Below are positions 55,740 through 64,000 of a stretch of DNA of 64,000 bases, piece by piece (positions within the stretch are counted from its first letter, which is position 1; each line of letters starts with the position of its first letter). Both the position numbers and the translations under genes were made by a program. The notes beneath the pieces are model-generated. The model was not told where the DNA came from and made no database searches. It saw only the letters and a program-made list of their open reading frames with translations. Origin of the DNA: Hortaea werneckii (Eukaryota; Ascomycota; Dothideomycetes; Mycosphaerellales; Teratosphaeriaceae); contig JBAOKB010000159.1 in assembly GCA_037044905.1 (NCBI GenBank), positions 868,001 to 932,000 of the forward strand, written 5' to 3'.

Positions 55740-57225
55740 AGTAAGGAAGGGGGATATTGTTAGCAATTTCCGGGGAACCGAACTTACAGGTATTCCCATC
55801 CCGGCCGCCTGCCCTGGAACCGCTCCGGCCGGAACTCCTCGGCGTCTTCGCCCCAGAGGTCTTTGCGCCGGTGCATGACGTGGATGGAGTAGTTGACGTC
55901 CGTCTGCGCCTTGAGGTAGATGGGCGAGGTACCGTGTGGGCCGCCACCACGGGGCAGCGTCGTCGGCTTGTTAGTCCGACGTGCGTTGCCCGGCACCACG
56001 GTCCATAGCCGGAGGGTCTCGTTGAGGCAGTACTGCAGGTATTGGCAGCCCTTGAGGGTCGCGAAGGTGATCTCTTGCGGGTCGTCGTAGGTGCCGAAGG
56101 TGTCGACGACGGCTTGGCGGAGTTTGGTGAAGATGTCCGGGTTTCGTAGGAGTTGGTGGAAGAGCCAGGAGAGGAGGGAGGCGGTCGTGTCACGGCCGGC
56201 AAGGAGGATGTTGAGCATTTGCGCATTGAGCTCGACTGGGTCGCGGGTCTGCTCGGCGAGCGCTTCAAGGAAGACGTATTTTTCCTTTATGTGGCCTTCT
56301 TCGGCTTTCTTCTCCTGCGTGAGGCCTTTCTTGAGTGCGAGGTCGACGTAGTGGTCGACGAACTCTTTGACAATCTTGTTGTCATTCTTGTATTCCTTCG
56401 GGTTGTACGTCCACCACATGTCACCTAAGCGAAAGCGTTGAGACATATGCCTCTGGGCGCTGTCAAAGTGACGTGAAAAGAGAACTTCGTCTCGCTTGCC
56501 TGTCTCAGGGGCTCCCGCTACTTCATTGATCTGGCTGTTGACGGATTCTCCAAACAAGAATTCGGTCGCAGAGTCAATGGTCAACCGGAAGAATAGAGTC
56601 TGAATGTTTGTCTCATCTGTCCAGCCATCCGCCCCAGGTTTCAGGACGGCGAGCAAATTTTGAACATGTCTCTCCTCAAGGTCAAGGTCGGAAACTTGGT
56701 CACGGGCAAAGTTGGGTCGTAACATGGCTCGGCTATGCTCCCATGGCTTTCCATCTTGCACGAAAATGCCATCGCCTAGCGTCTGGCCCATGTTGCCTCT
56801 GCGAGCGGGCCCAAGGTCGAAGTCGGCGAACTGTGTGGCAAGCATAGCTTGGATATTCTTAGGGTCAGAGGTGAAGTAAATTGTCTGGCCAAGCATTTTG
56901 TTCTTGAAAGTCGAGCATTCGCGACCGGTGAGCTTGCTCATAACGACCTCACGCTCAATGAGCAGGTCTGGGAAGAGCTTGTTACGATCTGCCTCCTTCA
57001 TCTGCTTGATGACGTTCAGCCCGAGGATGCCCTGGTCTGGGTAGTCCGGTGCATCTTGACATTGCAATTCTCTCGCCTTGGCTACTCAAAGTCAGTAAAT
57101 GTCCTAGAATCGCCACCAAAGCGCTACGTACCGGCGTGCCTTCTATTCTCAACTACCCAAGAGATTGCCTTGAAGAGAGCCAAGGCCACGAGGCCCCAGG
57201 CTGCCAAAAAGAAAGTCGCGTGCAT
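55458..57225 (-). CDS. Cytochrome P450, CYP52-type (alkane/fatty-acid hydroxylase clade)
   Basis: Exons on the minus strand are 57132-57225, 55788-57081 and 55458-55662, all joins in frame, 530 aa. The short N-terminal membrane anchor is [20 protein letters not shown], encoded mostly by exon 1. Exon 2 has [17 protein letters not shown] and [20 protein letters not shown] (typical of CYP52). The I-helix is AGRDTTAS, the ExxR motif NETLRLW and the PERF region [17 protein letters not shown]. Exon 3 opens with the haem loop [20 protein letters not shown], where Cys is the iron ligand. The product should be an ER-bound monooxygenase that omega-hydroxylates alkanes or fatty acids, by clade. Intron 2 (55663-55787, 125 nt) contains a run of 32 T on the plus strand. 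Confidence 0.92.
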
Positions 57226-58319
57226 TCTTCCAACTATTGATGAGACAAGAGTGAAGCAATCAGGAATGCAGGAGGAGGCAACGACGCTTATTACAGGTCC
57301 TCGAAATCTTGCAGCCTTATGAGAGCCTAGCTTCTTGAATCCTAGACTAGCTTAAGTTCTTGTTTAGTCACGGTAGATGGACTTTATACTGGGTATACGC
57401 GGACGTATGCACTGATTCAACCTTGCTATCCCGGGACCGCCGGGGGAGTCAGCCGCCAAGCCCCAAAGCTCGCATTCGTAGAAGGAGCGGGGAAAGCTGA
57501 AGGCGAAGAAGCCGGTTTGTCAGTTCGTATACCACCTACAGCGAGCGGAGTCGTACGATCAGCCGGAGGCACGCTTAATAGTGGTAGTGTTGGCGGCGTG
57601 GCGCGTTTGCGGTGTTTGGAGCGACGATGGCGTGTCGGACCGGATGATTTCCAGGCCCATCAGTTCACCCGACTCACTCGTTCGGCAGCCGGCCTGACAA
57701 ACGATGTCTCTCCATGTGGGGATGGCGACCATCCAAAGTGTGAAGAGGATCCACCCGAGGCCCAACTTTCCTTGCTAAAAAGAATCTCGTTCACTATGTA
57801 TCTCTTCGCATCTCACGGGACGTATACGATACCGAGTGATGAGGCACGTTCGAATCATCCCGTGATCAACCCAACTTGACTCCGGTTTCGCGAAGTCTAG
57901 ATCGTTTGTCTAAACTTTTGCCCGCCAAGCCATTTAGATCTCTCGTCAGCATCCTCTTTGGTTTCAGGATTCCAATCCTTCGCAAGCGAGACCGAGATGC
58001 GTTGGTGACCTGACAAACATACCCTACCCTTGCAACCTTTGGTCAGCCACGCGACATCGTCGCGCGACTGCTGAAAGTGGAAGATGCACAAGTGAGGTTT
58101 TCCTGTTGGACAGTAATGATATCATAGAGCTCTCCCAGATCTCAGTGACGTGCACCCTCCCCCATCAACGCGTGCATCGTGACGGTATCACCGGTATGGT
58201 GGAACATTGCTCTCCCTCCCAAATAGAGTCCCCATCGTAATACCAGTGACAACATCATCAGGTCAACACCTTCCCCTCAAACCTCCCCCCGAATACCTCA
58301 CCCTTCCTTCCTTTCAAAA
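57226..58319. other. Intergenic region
   Basis: 1.1 kb between divergent P450 and conserved-unknown genes. A 120-codon frame at 57517-57879 has no recognisable domain, and I do not call it a gene. Confidence 0.55.
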
Positions 58320-58944
58320 ATGACAGCCCCCTTCCACCGCCTCCTAGCCTGGTACTCCAACCTCTCGCCCTACCCAGACACGCAAACCATCCGGCTGCAG
58401 GACTCCCTCCGCGGCAACCTGGCCCTAGGTCTCGACTTCCCCGTCGCGTTGGGCATCGCACTAGGACGGCATCTCTGGCTGAAGAACACGGGGTGGTTCT
58501 CGCTCAACATCCACGTGCCCTCTGTCCGCGTCACGAAGACTCTACTGGACGGGATCGCGATCGAGGAGAAGAGGGAGTACACGCGGGCGGAGATCGTGCA
58601 GGCGGCGAAACCGAATGGGGTCCTAGGACAGGCGGACGCGTTGGGGTTGTGGGCGTTGGCGAGCGATGTGAAGACGGGGATGTTGAGGGGGGAGGACGTG
58701 GTGAGTTTTCAGCGGGGTACGCTTTTGGAAGGGATTGAGAGGCGGAGGAGGGATAGGGGGCAGGTGTTGCCTTTGTGGCGTGGGGGTCCTATCTCGTAAG
58801 GCTGATGTACCCCTCCTTTTTCCAAATGCATGGGGGTTGTATGGAGTGGGCTGGCTGACGATATGCAGGGTGGCGGGCCATTCGTGGTTCGTTAAGAAGC
58901 TGTTCGATGTCGATGTCTATCGGGCAGACGACAAGCAGGACTAG
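58320..58944 (+). CDS. Conserved-looking small protein of unknown function
   Basis: Two exons, 58320-58795 and 58869-58944, with a 73-nt intron and an in-frame join, 183 aa. The sequence begins MTAPFHRLLAWYSNLSPYPD and contains LALGLDFPVALGIALGRHLW (one possible membrane or hydrophobic helix), IHVPSVRVTKTLLD, a KPNGVLGQADALGLWALASD segment, and ends SWFVKKLFDVDVYRADDKQD. Codon use resembles the neighbouring genes and the splice sites are standard, so I believe it is real. I do not recognise the family. There is no signal peptide. Confidence 0.65.
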
Positions 58945-59535
58945 GTGTTTAATTGCGACATGCCTTGATCTCCCGAAAGGCAAGGCAGACACCGCCATCT
59001 TAGCTGTCGACCCGACCCACAAAGGTCGCAACATACTGACGAGCAGAAATGGATGAGATGCGACAATTCCAAGCGCGTACTTTTCGGTCGCCATTTAACA
59101 AGCTTGGAATCGCTCGGCAGTGTATGGTAACTCGGTCAGCTTGCCGTGTCACTGTTGAATTAATCTGAGCTGGGAATTTGGTGAGCAAAGTTAGCCCACC
59201 GCAGCAAACGTTGCGATGGAAGAATGTGCGCTGCACAGATAGAGAACCAGCGCCATGATGGCGTCTTGGTCGGCAAGTCCTTCAAGGCGAAGAAGTCTGA
59301 GTGAGAGGAAGAATGAGACCTAGACCAGAGCGGGCATTGGGCAGGAACTTTTTATCGCAAGGTACATCTCATGCTATAGTACATTGATGATGGAACTCGC
59401 GAAAGAAGAAGCAAGCATGTAATCCATTATACTACCATCCTAGCACATGCATCGCTTTGGAGAAGCCGCCTGCGTAAAGCGCAACGCAGCGGATGAGTAT
59501 GATGCGCGAAGCTTCATCTGAGGACATGCCGTACC
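58945..59535. other. Intergenic region, convergent 3' ends
   Basis: 591 bp. No gene or repeat that I can support. Confidence 0.6.
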
Positions 59536-60707
59536 TTAGATCAGTAGAACGGCGCTGACGATGCCAATCACGAAGCAGAGAAGCATTTTCGAATCCATCT
59601 CTTGTGCCGTCGCGGTGCCCGTGAACGGGCTCGCAGTCGCAGATGGTGCGGCGACAGTGCCATTGTTGCCAGAGTACGACGTAGCCGCAGTACCAGCACC
59701 GGTACCTGTAGCACCCACCGCTCCAGCTATGCTGCTGCTGGTGGCGCCGGTTGCGCCTGCTGCACCAGGACCATAACTGTATGGAGCCGAAGGGGTGGCA
59801 GGAGCGCTAGTCGAAGGAGCGGCAGTGGACTCAGAAGGCATCGTGGCGTTCTACATATGAATGGTCAGCTAATATTAAAAGAGCAATCTGTCTAAGGGCC
59901 TCTTACGTTCGCAATTCCGGTCATGGATGAGTCAGACCCGGGTACCGAGCTCGACATGGTTTGAGTGGATGCCGGAAGAGTGATCTGCGTGGTGCTCGTC
60001 ACTGTCACGGTGCTGTGAACAGAGGTATGCGTAGTCGCATCAGCAGGGCTAGAAGTCGCCGCGCCTGATGAAGGGCTGCTTGCTGCGGCCGGACTGGCGA
60101 CGCTGGCCGAGTCTGCAGGGCTTGATGTTGGCGGAGAGCTCGCAGTGTCGGAACCAGGTGCAGAGCTGCTAGGCTCGGAGGTGCTGGTAAGAGAGGCAGA
60201 GGAGGTGCCGATGGTAATGGTCGAAGTCCAGCTGTTGAAGATGGTTGAAAGTCCGCTGCTGGGCCCACCAGTGCCCTCGCTCGCCGAGGTAGTGGCTGCA
60301 CCAGCCTCCGAGCTACCGGTAGGCGGCAAGACACCGGGGACGTTCGAGAGAGTTGAAGACGGAGCGAAAGCAGTGGTGGTGATCGACGTCAGGGTGAGTG
60401 GACAGATCGTCGTCGACACAGACACCATGGAGGTGTAGATGGACGGCGTGCCAGTAACAGGGCAGCTGCTGACTGAGGCCGGGCAGTCGTAGATGGTGAA
60501 GCTGCTGGTGGCGTAGACCGTCGAGACCGACTGGGCCGGGAAGTAATCAACAACGACGACCGACGTGACTAGGAGATGTTGTCAGTAGCAAAAACGATCA
60601 AGAGCCTGGAACACCGATTGCTCACCTTTGTCAGTACGCTTGACATCAGCAGATGCCGCGACGGACGAGGCGCCCGCGAGCGCAGCGGCGATAAGCTTGA
60701 GCTGCAT
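59536..60707 (-). CDS. Ser/Thr-rich GPI-anchored cell-wall protein
   Basis: Three exons on the minus strand: 60626-60707, 59907-60568 and 59536-59850. Introns are 57 and 56 nt, all joins in frame, about 352 aa. ATG 60707 opens a signal peptide (MQLKLIAAALAGASSVAASA) followed by a possible Kex2-type site, DVKR. The bulk is Ser/Thr/Pro/Ala-rich, with the YATSSFTIYDCPASVSSCPV and TTICPLTLTSITTT cysteine pairs near the N-terminus and repetitive GATGATSS/GTGAGT segments near the C-terminus. The end, MLLCFVIGIVSAVLLI after TATAQEMDSK, fits a GPI attachment signal. It should be heavily O-glycosylated and wall-linked. Divergent from another Ser/Thr-rich wall protein 730 bp away. Confidence 0.82.
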
Positions 60708-61436
60708 GGTGTCGGTGATGTCGATTTGCTGCTTGTCAGTCTGTGAAGATATGAACGAGTGGAAGGTGATGCAGGGCAACACTGTTAACACCAATGGAGG
60801 ATGTCGAAGTAAGCGAGAGAATGAGGTTGAGGTGGAGGTGTAGTGAAAAGGAAGAGTTTGCAATGTTGATGGAAGGGGCCAGTCGTCATCAGTGGCAACG
60901 CGGCTTTTCTGACAAACGGCAGGAGCGCCTGCCGTTTGTACAAGCAAGCAGTTGCACATGAAACCGGCTTCTCCCGTTTGCAACCGGGTGGCAACAGGCA
61001 GACTCGCCCCTTCAAATGCGCAAAGCCTGCCTACATGAATGGAATAGAATCCGCATGCCTACCTAGGCTCGTGCTTGGCTGGTTTTCGAGCGCCCTTTAC
61101 TCGCCACGACATCCAAGTCTCAGGTGCATGGCAAGAACCGGCGGGACGTCCCTCGTAAAGATCGATGCTATTCACTTCTTGTAGCGGGGGAACAGCGCTC
61201 TGCACCTCCCCTGTAAAGGGCGTGACTTCCATAAGCCTCATGCAACACGGCATGAATATAGCACTTGCGACTGGTCCCATAGTCACCTCTTTCCCATAGA
61301 GATGCACTAAACAGCGTTAAGTATTTCGATTTTCTCTCTTTTCTCTTCCTTTCCGCCTCAGCATACCACACAGCTTACAGCGTATCCCCATTCAGCATCC
61401 AATACCATCCGCCAAATCAGCATACATAAACACAAC
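60708..61436. promoter_or_regulatory. Shared intergenic region between two wall-protein genes, with a perfect inverted repeat
   Basis: 729 bp between divergent ATGs. At 60912-60939 there is a perfect inverted repeat: ACAAACGGCAGG, four bases, then CCTGCCGTTTGT. A further CCCGTTTGC half-motif lies about 40 bp on, near 60977. Pyrimidine-rich tracts precede ATG 61437. Confidence 0.55.
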
Positions 61437-62460
61437 ATGCATACCACACCGCTCTTCACCATTGCCAGCACTTTGCTTGGTTCGCAATCATCTCCTCTAC
61501 CAGCAAATAGTCCTCCAGCTGACTTGCATAGGCCTCTCCGCGGCAAAGGATACCACCCTCCTCGAAGCAAAGTGCCAACAAATATGCTGCGACGAGAAGA
61601 TATCCGGCTCTGAAAATTTCTGCGAACTGGCCCTTGGCTCCCTCTGCTGTATGCCTCAATCTCGACAACTCTGCGCATCCTGTACTGATTGGTTCCCAGC
61701 TTGCTCAGCAGACCTTAAACGCGATGATTGGAGCTGGCCATCTCCACAGACCGTCACCGTCACCCCAGAATGGTGCATTGCTCCCAAGCCGACGACGAGC
61801 TGCTCCACCACCACTGAGACCTTCTCGGTGAAGACAACAAAAAGCTCAATGACACCGCCTAAGCCGACCACCAGTTGCAGCACCACGACCAAGACTTTCT
61901 CCGTGTCCACGACGCCTGTTCGGTCGACTACCAAGAGCTACGTACCGCCGCCGCGGCCCTCAACCAGCTGCAGCACAACGACAATGACGTATTCTGTTCC
62001 CATCACGATGAAGACGACTACGTCGATGAAGCCTACCACGAGCTGCAGCACGACTACGAAGACCATCATGCCACCGGTGCCTTCTTCTCAGTATACCAGG
62101 ACAACCTCCAGCCAACCGGAGACGCCCTATTCCACCAGCTGCAGCACCTATACCTCGACTGTGTCCATGACGCCGACGATGTATGTGGTCTCCAAGGGCT
62201 CCACAATCTCGACAAAGCAGTTGTCCCCAACCATGAGCACTACGGTCATGACCCTGAGCAATGGCACGTACAGCGCCACGAAGAGTACTTCCAGTGGCGA
62301 GATGCCGGCGACGACTACCGAGAGCATGATGGAGAAGCCGAGCGATTCTGGAAAGCCATCGTCTTCAGTTACTCCGCCACTGCCACCTACCAGCGGTGTC
62401 TCTGGGCTTCAGCTGAGTTTGACTGTCCTCGTGGGCGCTCTCCTTTTCTCTATGATTTAA
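61437..62460 (+). CDS. Secreted Ser/Thr-rich repeat protein with Cys-rich head and GPI-type tail
   Basis: Exon 1 is 61437-61479 and exon 2 61532-62460. The 52-nt intron has a rare GTTCGC donor but a good GCTGAC branch and CATAG acceptor. Splicing restores a signal peptide (MHTTPLFTIASTLLGLSAAK). The mature N-terminus is a compact Cys-rich module with eight or more cysteines (CQQICC, FCELALGSLCC, LCASC, ACSAD). A repeat region follows with four near copies of (K/R)P(T/S)TSCSTTTxT(F/Y)SV separated by PP-rich linkers. A Thr/Ser stalk and a hydrophobic end, LQLSLTVLVGALLFSMI, suggest GPI anchoring. 323 aa. The family is not recognised. Confidence 0.75.
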
Positions 62461-63024
62461 ATGTGTATTCTCACCATCGGCCAACTTGGCCTACCAGCGT
62501 GTTCACTGCTTTTTGGCAGCGTAGATAGCAATGTACGAAAGCCGCAGGGCATTCCACCATATCCGCCCATCTCTGTATTTGTTAATAAATGAAGCCACCC
62601 TGTCAAGCTTCGTCGGACATGACGAGTCGGCAACGATGTCCAGTGGCAAGTCCCTTCCGCATTGGGGACGAGGGAGGTTACCGGAACCGGCTTTGAGACG
62701 TGGTTGGCATGTGACATGCGGGAGATGGGCAGCGAGAGGCGGTTCAGGGCCAACGGCGACACGCTAAAAGGCAGGGTTCTGGGGTACGGGAGTAGCCGCC
62801 TACGTCACTGCCCGTTGTCGTGGAGCTCTCCAAACGCACTTTCCTCGAACATCAAACTCTCCTGTTTCGCCTTGTCTTGCCTGGCAATTTACCGGATAAC
62901 AAAAGCAAGTCGCGTTGCAGTGAACGTCCGCGATCATATTCACTGGCCTGAGGCCTCCGCAAACACCTCGTATCGCACCCGTTCACCTTGGGCGCAACAC
63001 CACTTTCAGCATCCATCGCTTTAA

Positions 63025-63047
63025 GCCAGCCAGCCAGCCAGCCAGCC
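63025..63047. repeat. CCAG/CAGC tetranucleotide microsatellite
   Basis: Five to six uninterrupted units of CCAG, directly readable. Confidence 0.9.
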
Positions 63048-63060
63048 CACCTCGGACTGC

Positions 63061-63118
63061 ACTGCACCACAATATACCTGGACTCACTGCACCACAATAT
63101 ACCTGGACTCACTGCACC
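63061..63118. repeat. 25-bp tandem repeat, two copies plus a partial third
   Basis: The unit begins ACTGCACCACAATATACC and ends TGGACTC. Copies are 63061-63085 and 63086-63110, identical, then 8 bases of a third. It lies 39 bp upstream of ATG 63157, within the likely 5' leader or promoter. Confidence 0.9.
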
Positions 63119-63156
63119 GTACACATATCGCATAGTCTGCTCCACTACACGCGACC

Positions 63157-64000
63157 ATGTCCAACGTCCCAACTCTCATCAACCTCCCGCCGCCCCCTTC
63201 GGATCCAGTCACCCCTTCAGATGTTCCGTAAGCTCTTGCACCATCCAACCCCTCCATTGCAACCAAGAGATCAATTCATAGCTGACCAGGCAGATCGCGA
63301 AGTGGCACCCCCAACTCAACCGCAACTTCCATGTCCGAGCTGTCGACCGTCGCAATCAAGGACGGACACCGAGGGCACCTGCCTCATCACTACCACCAGA
63401 ATCCACAGCCGTCAGGCCTCTCCCACCAGCTTGATGCCGAGCGTGCCGATCGCATTTCACGCCTGGCAGGCATGGAGCGCGTGACTACTGCCCGCCAGCC
63501 GACCCCAACCAATCTCACCCCAGGAGCTGCAGCGCCTCCCCAGCAACCGCCGAACAGCTACTTTGATGCAACCGGCAATCCAGCCATTGGTCGCGAACGC
63601 AGTACGGTTGGCTCCGCGTCCGCGACTGGAAGCGTAGGAGCCCGCACCACTTGGGCTGGCAGCGAAGGAGGCGACGTCGACAAGATGAGCGAGAGTCAAG
63701 ACATGGACATGGACACATCCTCGGTAGGCGGCATGTCCGAAGAAGGCACCGGCAGCCTGGTCGGCTTCGGGGAATCAGGCGCCAGGACACCCGCCCGGAC
63801 GAGCGTGATCAGCAGTCCTGGCTACGGAGCCAAAGGCACCACTCCTACCGCTCGAGATGCGAAGATGATCGACGGCATGACTTATGACCCGAACGTGGTG
63901 GATACTACGGCGGACACGCGGCGTAACCTCGGAGGGCCGAGCGGTGGGGCCGAGCAGGCGGAGCGTATCGTCAGACAGCATATGGATACCACGAGCAACG
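63157..64000 (+). CDS. Conserved fungal protein of unknown function, 5' part (runs off window)
   Basis: Exon 1 is 63157-63227 (MSNVPTLINLPPPPSDPVTP start). Intron 63228-63293 (66 nt, GCTGAC branch). Exon 2 is open from 63294 to the window end. The visible 259 residues are mostly disordered. They include SRSGTPNSTATSMSELSTVA, a DAERADRISRLAGMERVTT segment, TPTNLTPGAAAPPQQPPNSY, an acidic DVDKMSESQDMDMDTSSVGG patch, SLVGFGESGARTPAR and KMIDGMTYDPNVVDTT. The last two look like conserved islands I associate with uncharacterised fungal proteins, but I cannot name a function. The C-terminus lies beyond 64000. Confidence 0.7.

Larger units (their letters stand above)
62461..63156. other. Intergenic region with short tandem repeats
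   Basis: 696 bp with no supported gene. It contains a (CCAG)n microsatellite at about 63025-63047 and a 25-bp tandem repeat just before the next gene (separate entries). Confidence 0.6.

Noticed and set aside
57517..57879. 120-codon frame upstream of the P450
   Set aside because: No recognisable motif and no splice or start context that sets it apart from chance.
1..64000. CRISPR arrays, insertion sequences, prokaryotic operons
   Set aside because: Spliced genes throughout and monocistronic layout show a fungal nuclear genome. No repeat-spacer pattern or transposase was seen.

Overview
The window is nuclear DNA of a filamentous ascomycete (Pezizomycotina; a dothideomycete-like black fungus is my best guess, not provable from this sequence alone). 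The evidence is genes on both strands, short introns of 50-125 nt with GTRNGT donors and CTRAC-type branch sites, a PTH11/rhodopsin-like membrane protein, a tyrosinase, a CYP52-type P450, GPI-anchored Ser/Thr-rich wall proteins and an intron-containing tRNA-Tyr. There are no operons, and many genes are head-to-head over 200-500 bp shared promoters.

Layout. 1-9.4 kb: edge of a 2EXR/F-box-like gene, ECO1 (cohesin acetyltransferase), TSR4 (40S assembly), a KH-like plus flavin-reductase mitochondrial candidate, and bL31m. 10-15 kb: tyrosinase, a repeat-bearing gap, and a rhodopsin-like membrane protein. 15.4-20.4 kb: a six-copy diverged repeat array running up to the stop codon of SMC6. 20.4-23.9 kb: gene-poor, with tRNA-Tyr (86-nt intron), three 147-bp tandem repeats and a hairpin-rich stretch. 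23.9-34 kb: CCT7, NOP9, a group II PLP decarboxylase and PML1/SNIP1. 34-43.4 kb: karyopherin KAP121/PSE1, SPT7 (SAGA) and a VanZ-like protein. 43.7-55.1 kb: RPS26, a CBS-PB1-TM protein, an amino-acid transporter, an RMND1/DUF155 protein and VPS41 (HOPS). 55.4-64 kb: CYP52-type P450, a conserved unknown, two divergent Ser/Thr-rich wall proteins, and the 5' part of a conserved fungal gene running off the end.

Most genes are unrelated housekeeping functions: cohesion and DNA repair (ECO1, SMC6), ribosome biogenesis (TSR4, NOP9, RPS26, bL31m), chromatin and transcription (SPT7), splicing (PML1), nuclear import (KAP121), folding (CCT7) and vacuole fusion (VPS41). I see no secondary-metabolite cluster around the tyrosinase or the P450.

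A striking property is that about half the conserved genes carry one or more single-base frame breaks (ECO1, flavin-reductase gene, tyrosinase, rhodopsin-like gene, SMC6, CCT7, NOP9, decarboxylase, SPT7, CBS-PB1). Others of 1-4 kb (VPS41, KAP121, RMND1, transporter, TSR4, PML1) are intact. Several breaks lie in short homopolymers, so uncorrected assembly indels are the leading explanation. Decay of redundant copies in a duplicated genome is the main alternative. Coordinates of broken genes span the whole reconstructed locus, and break positions are given in the entries. No repaired sequence is written out.
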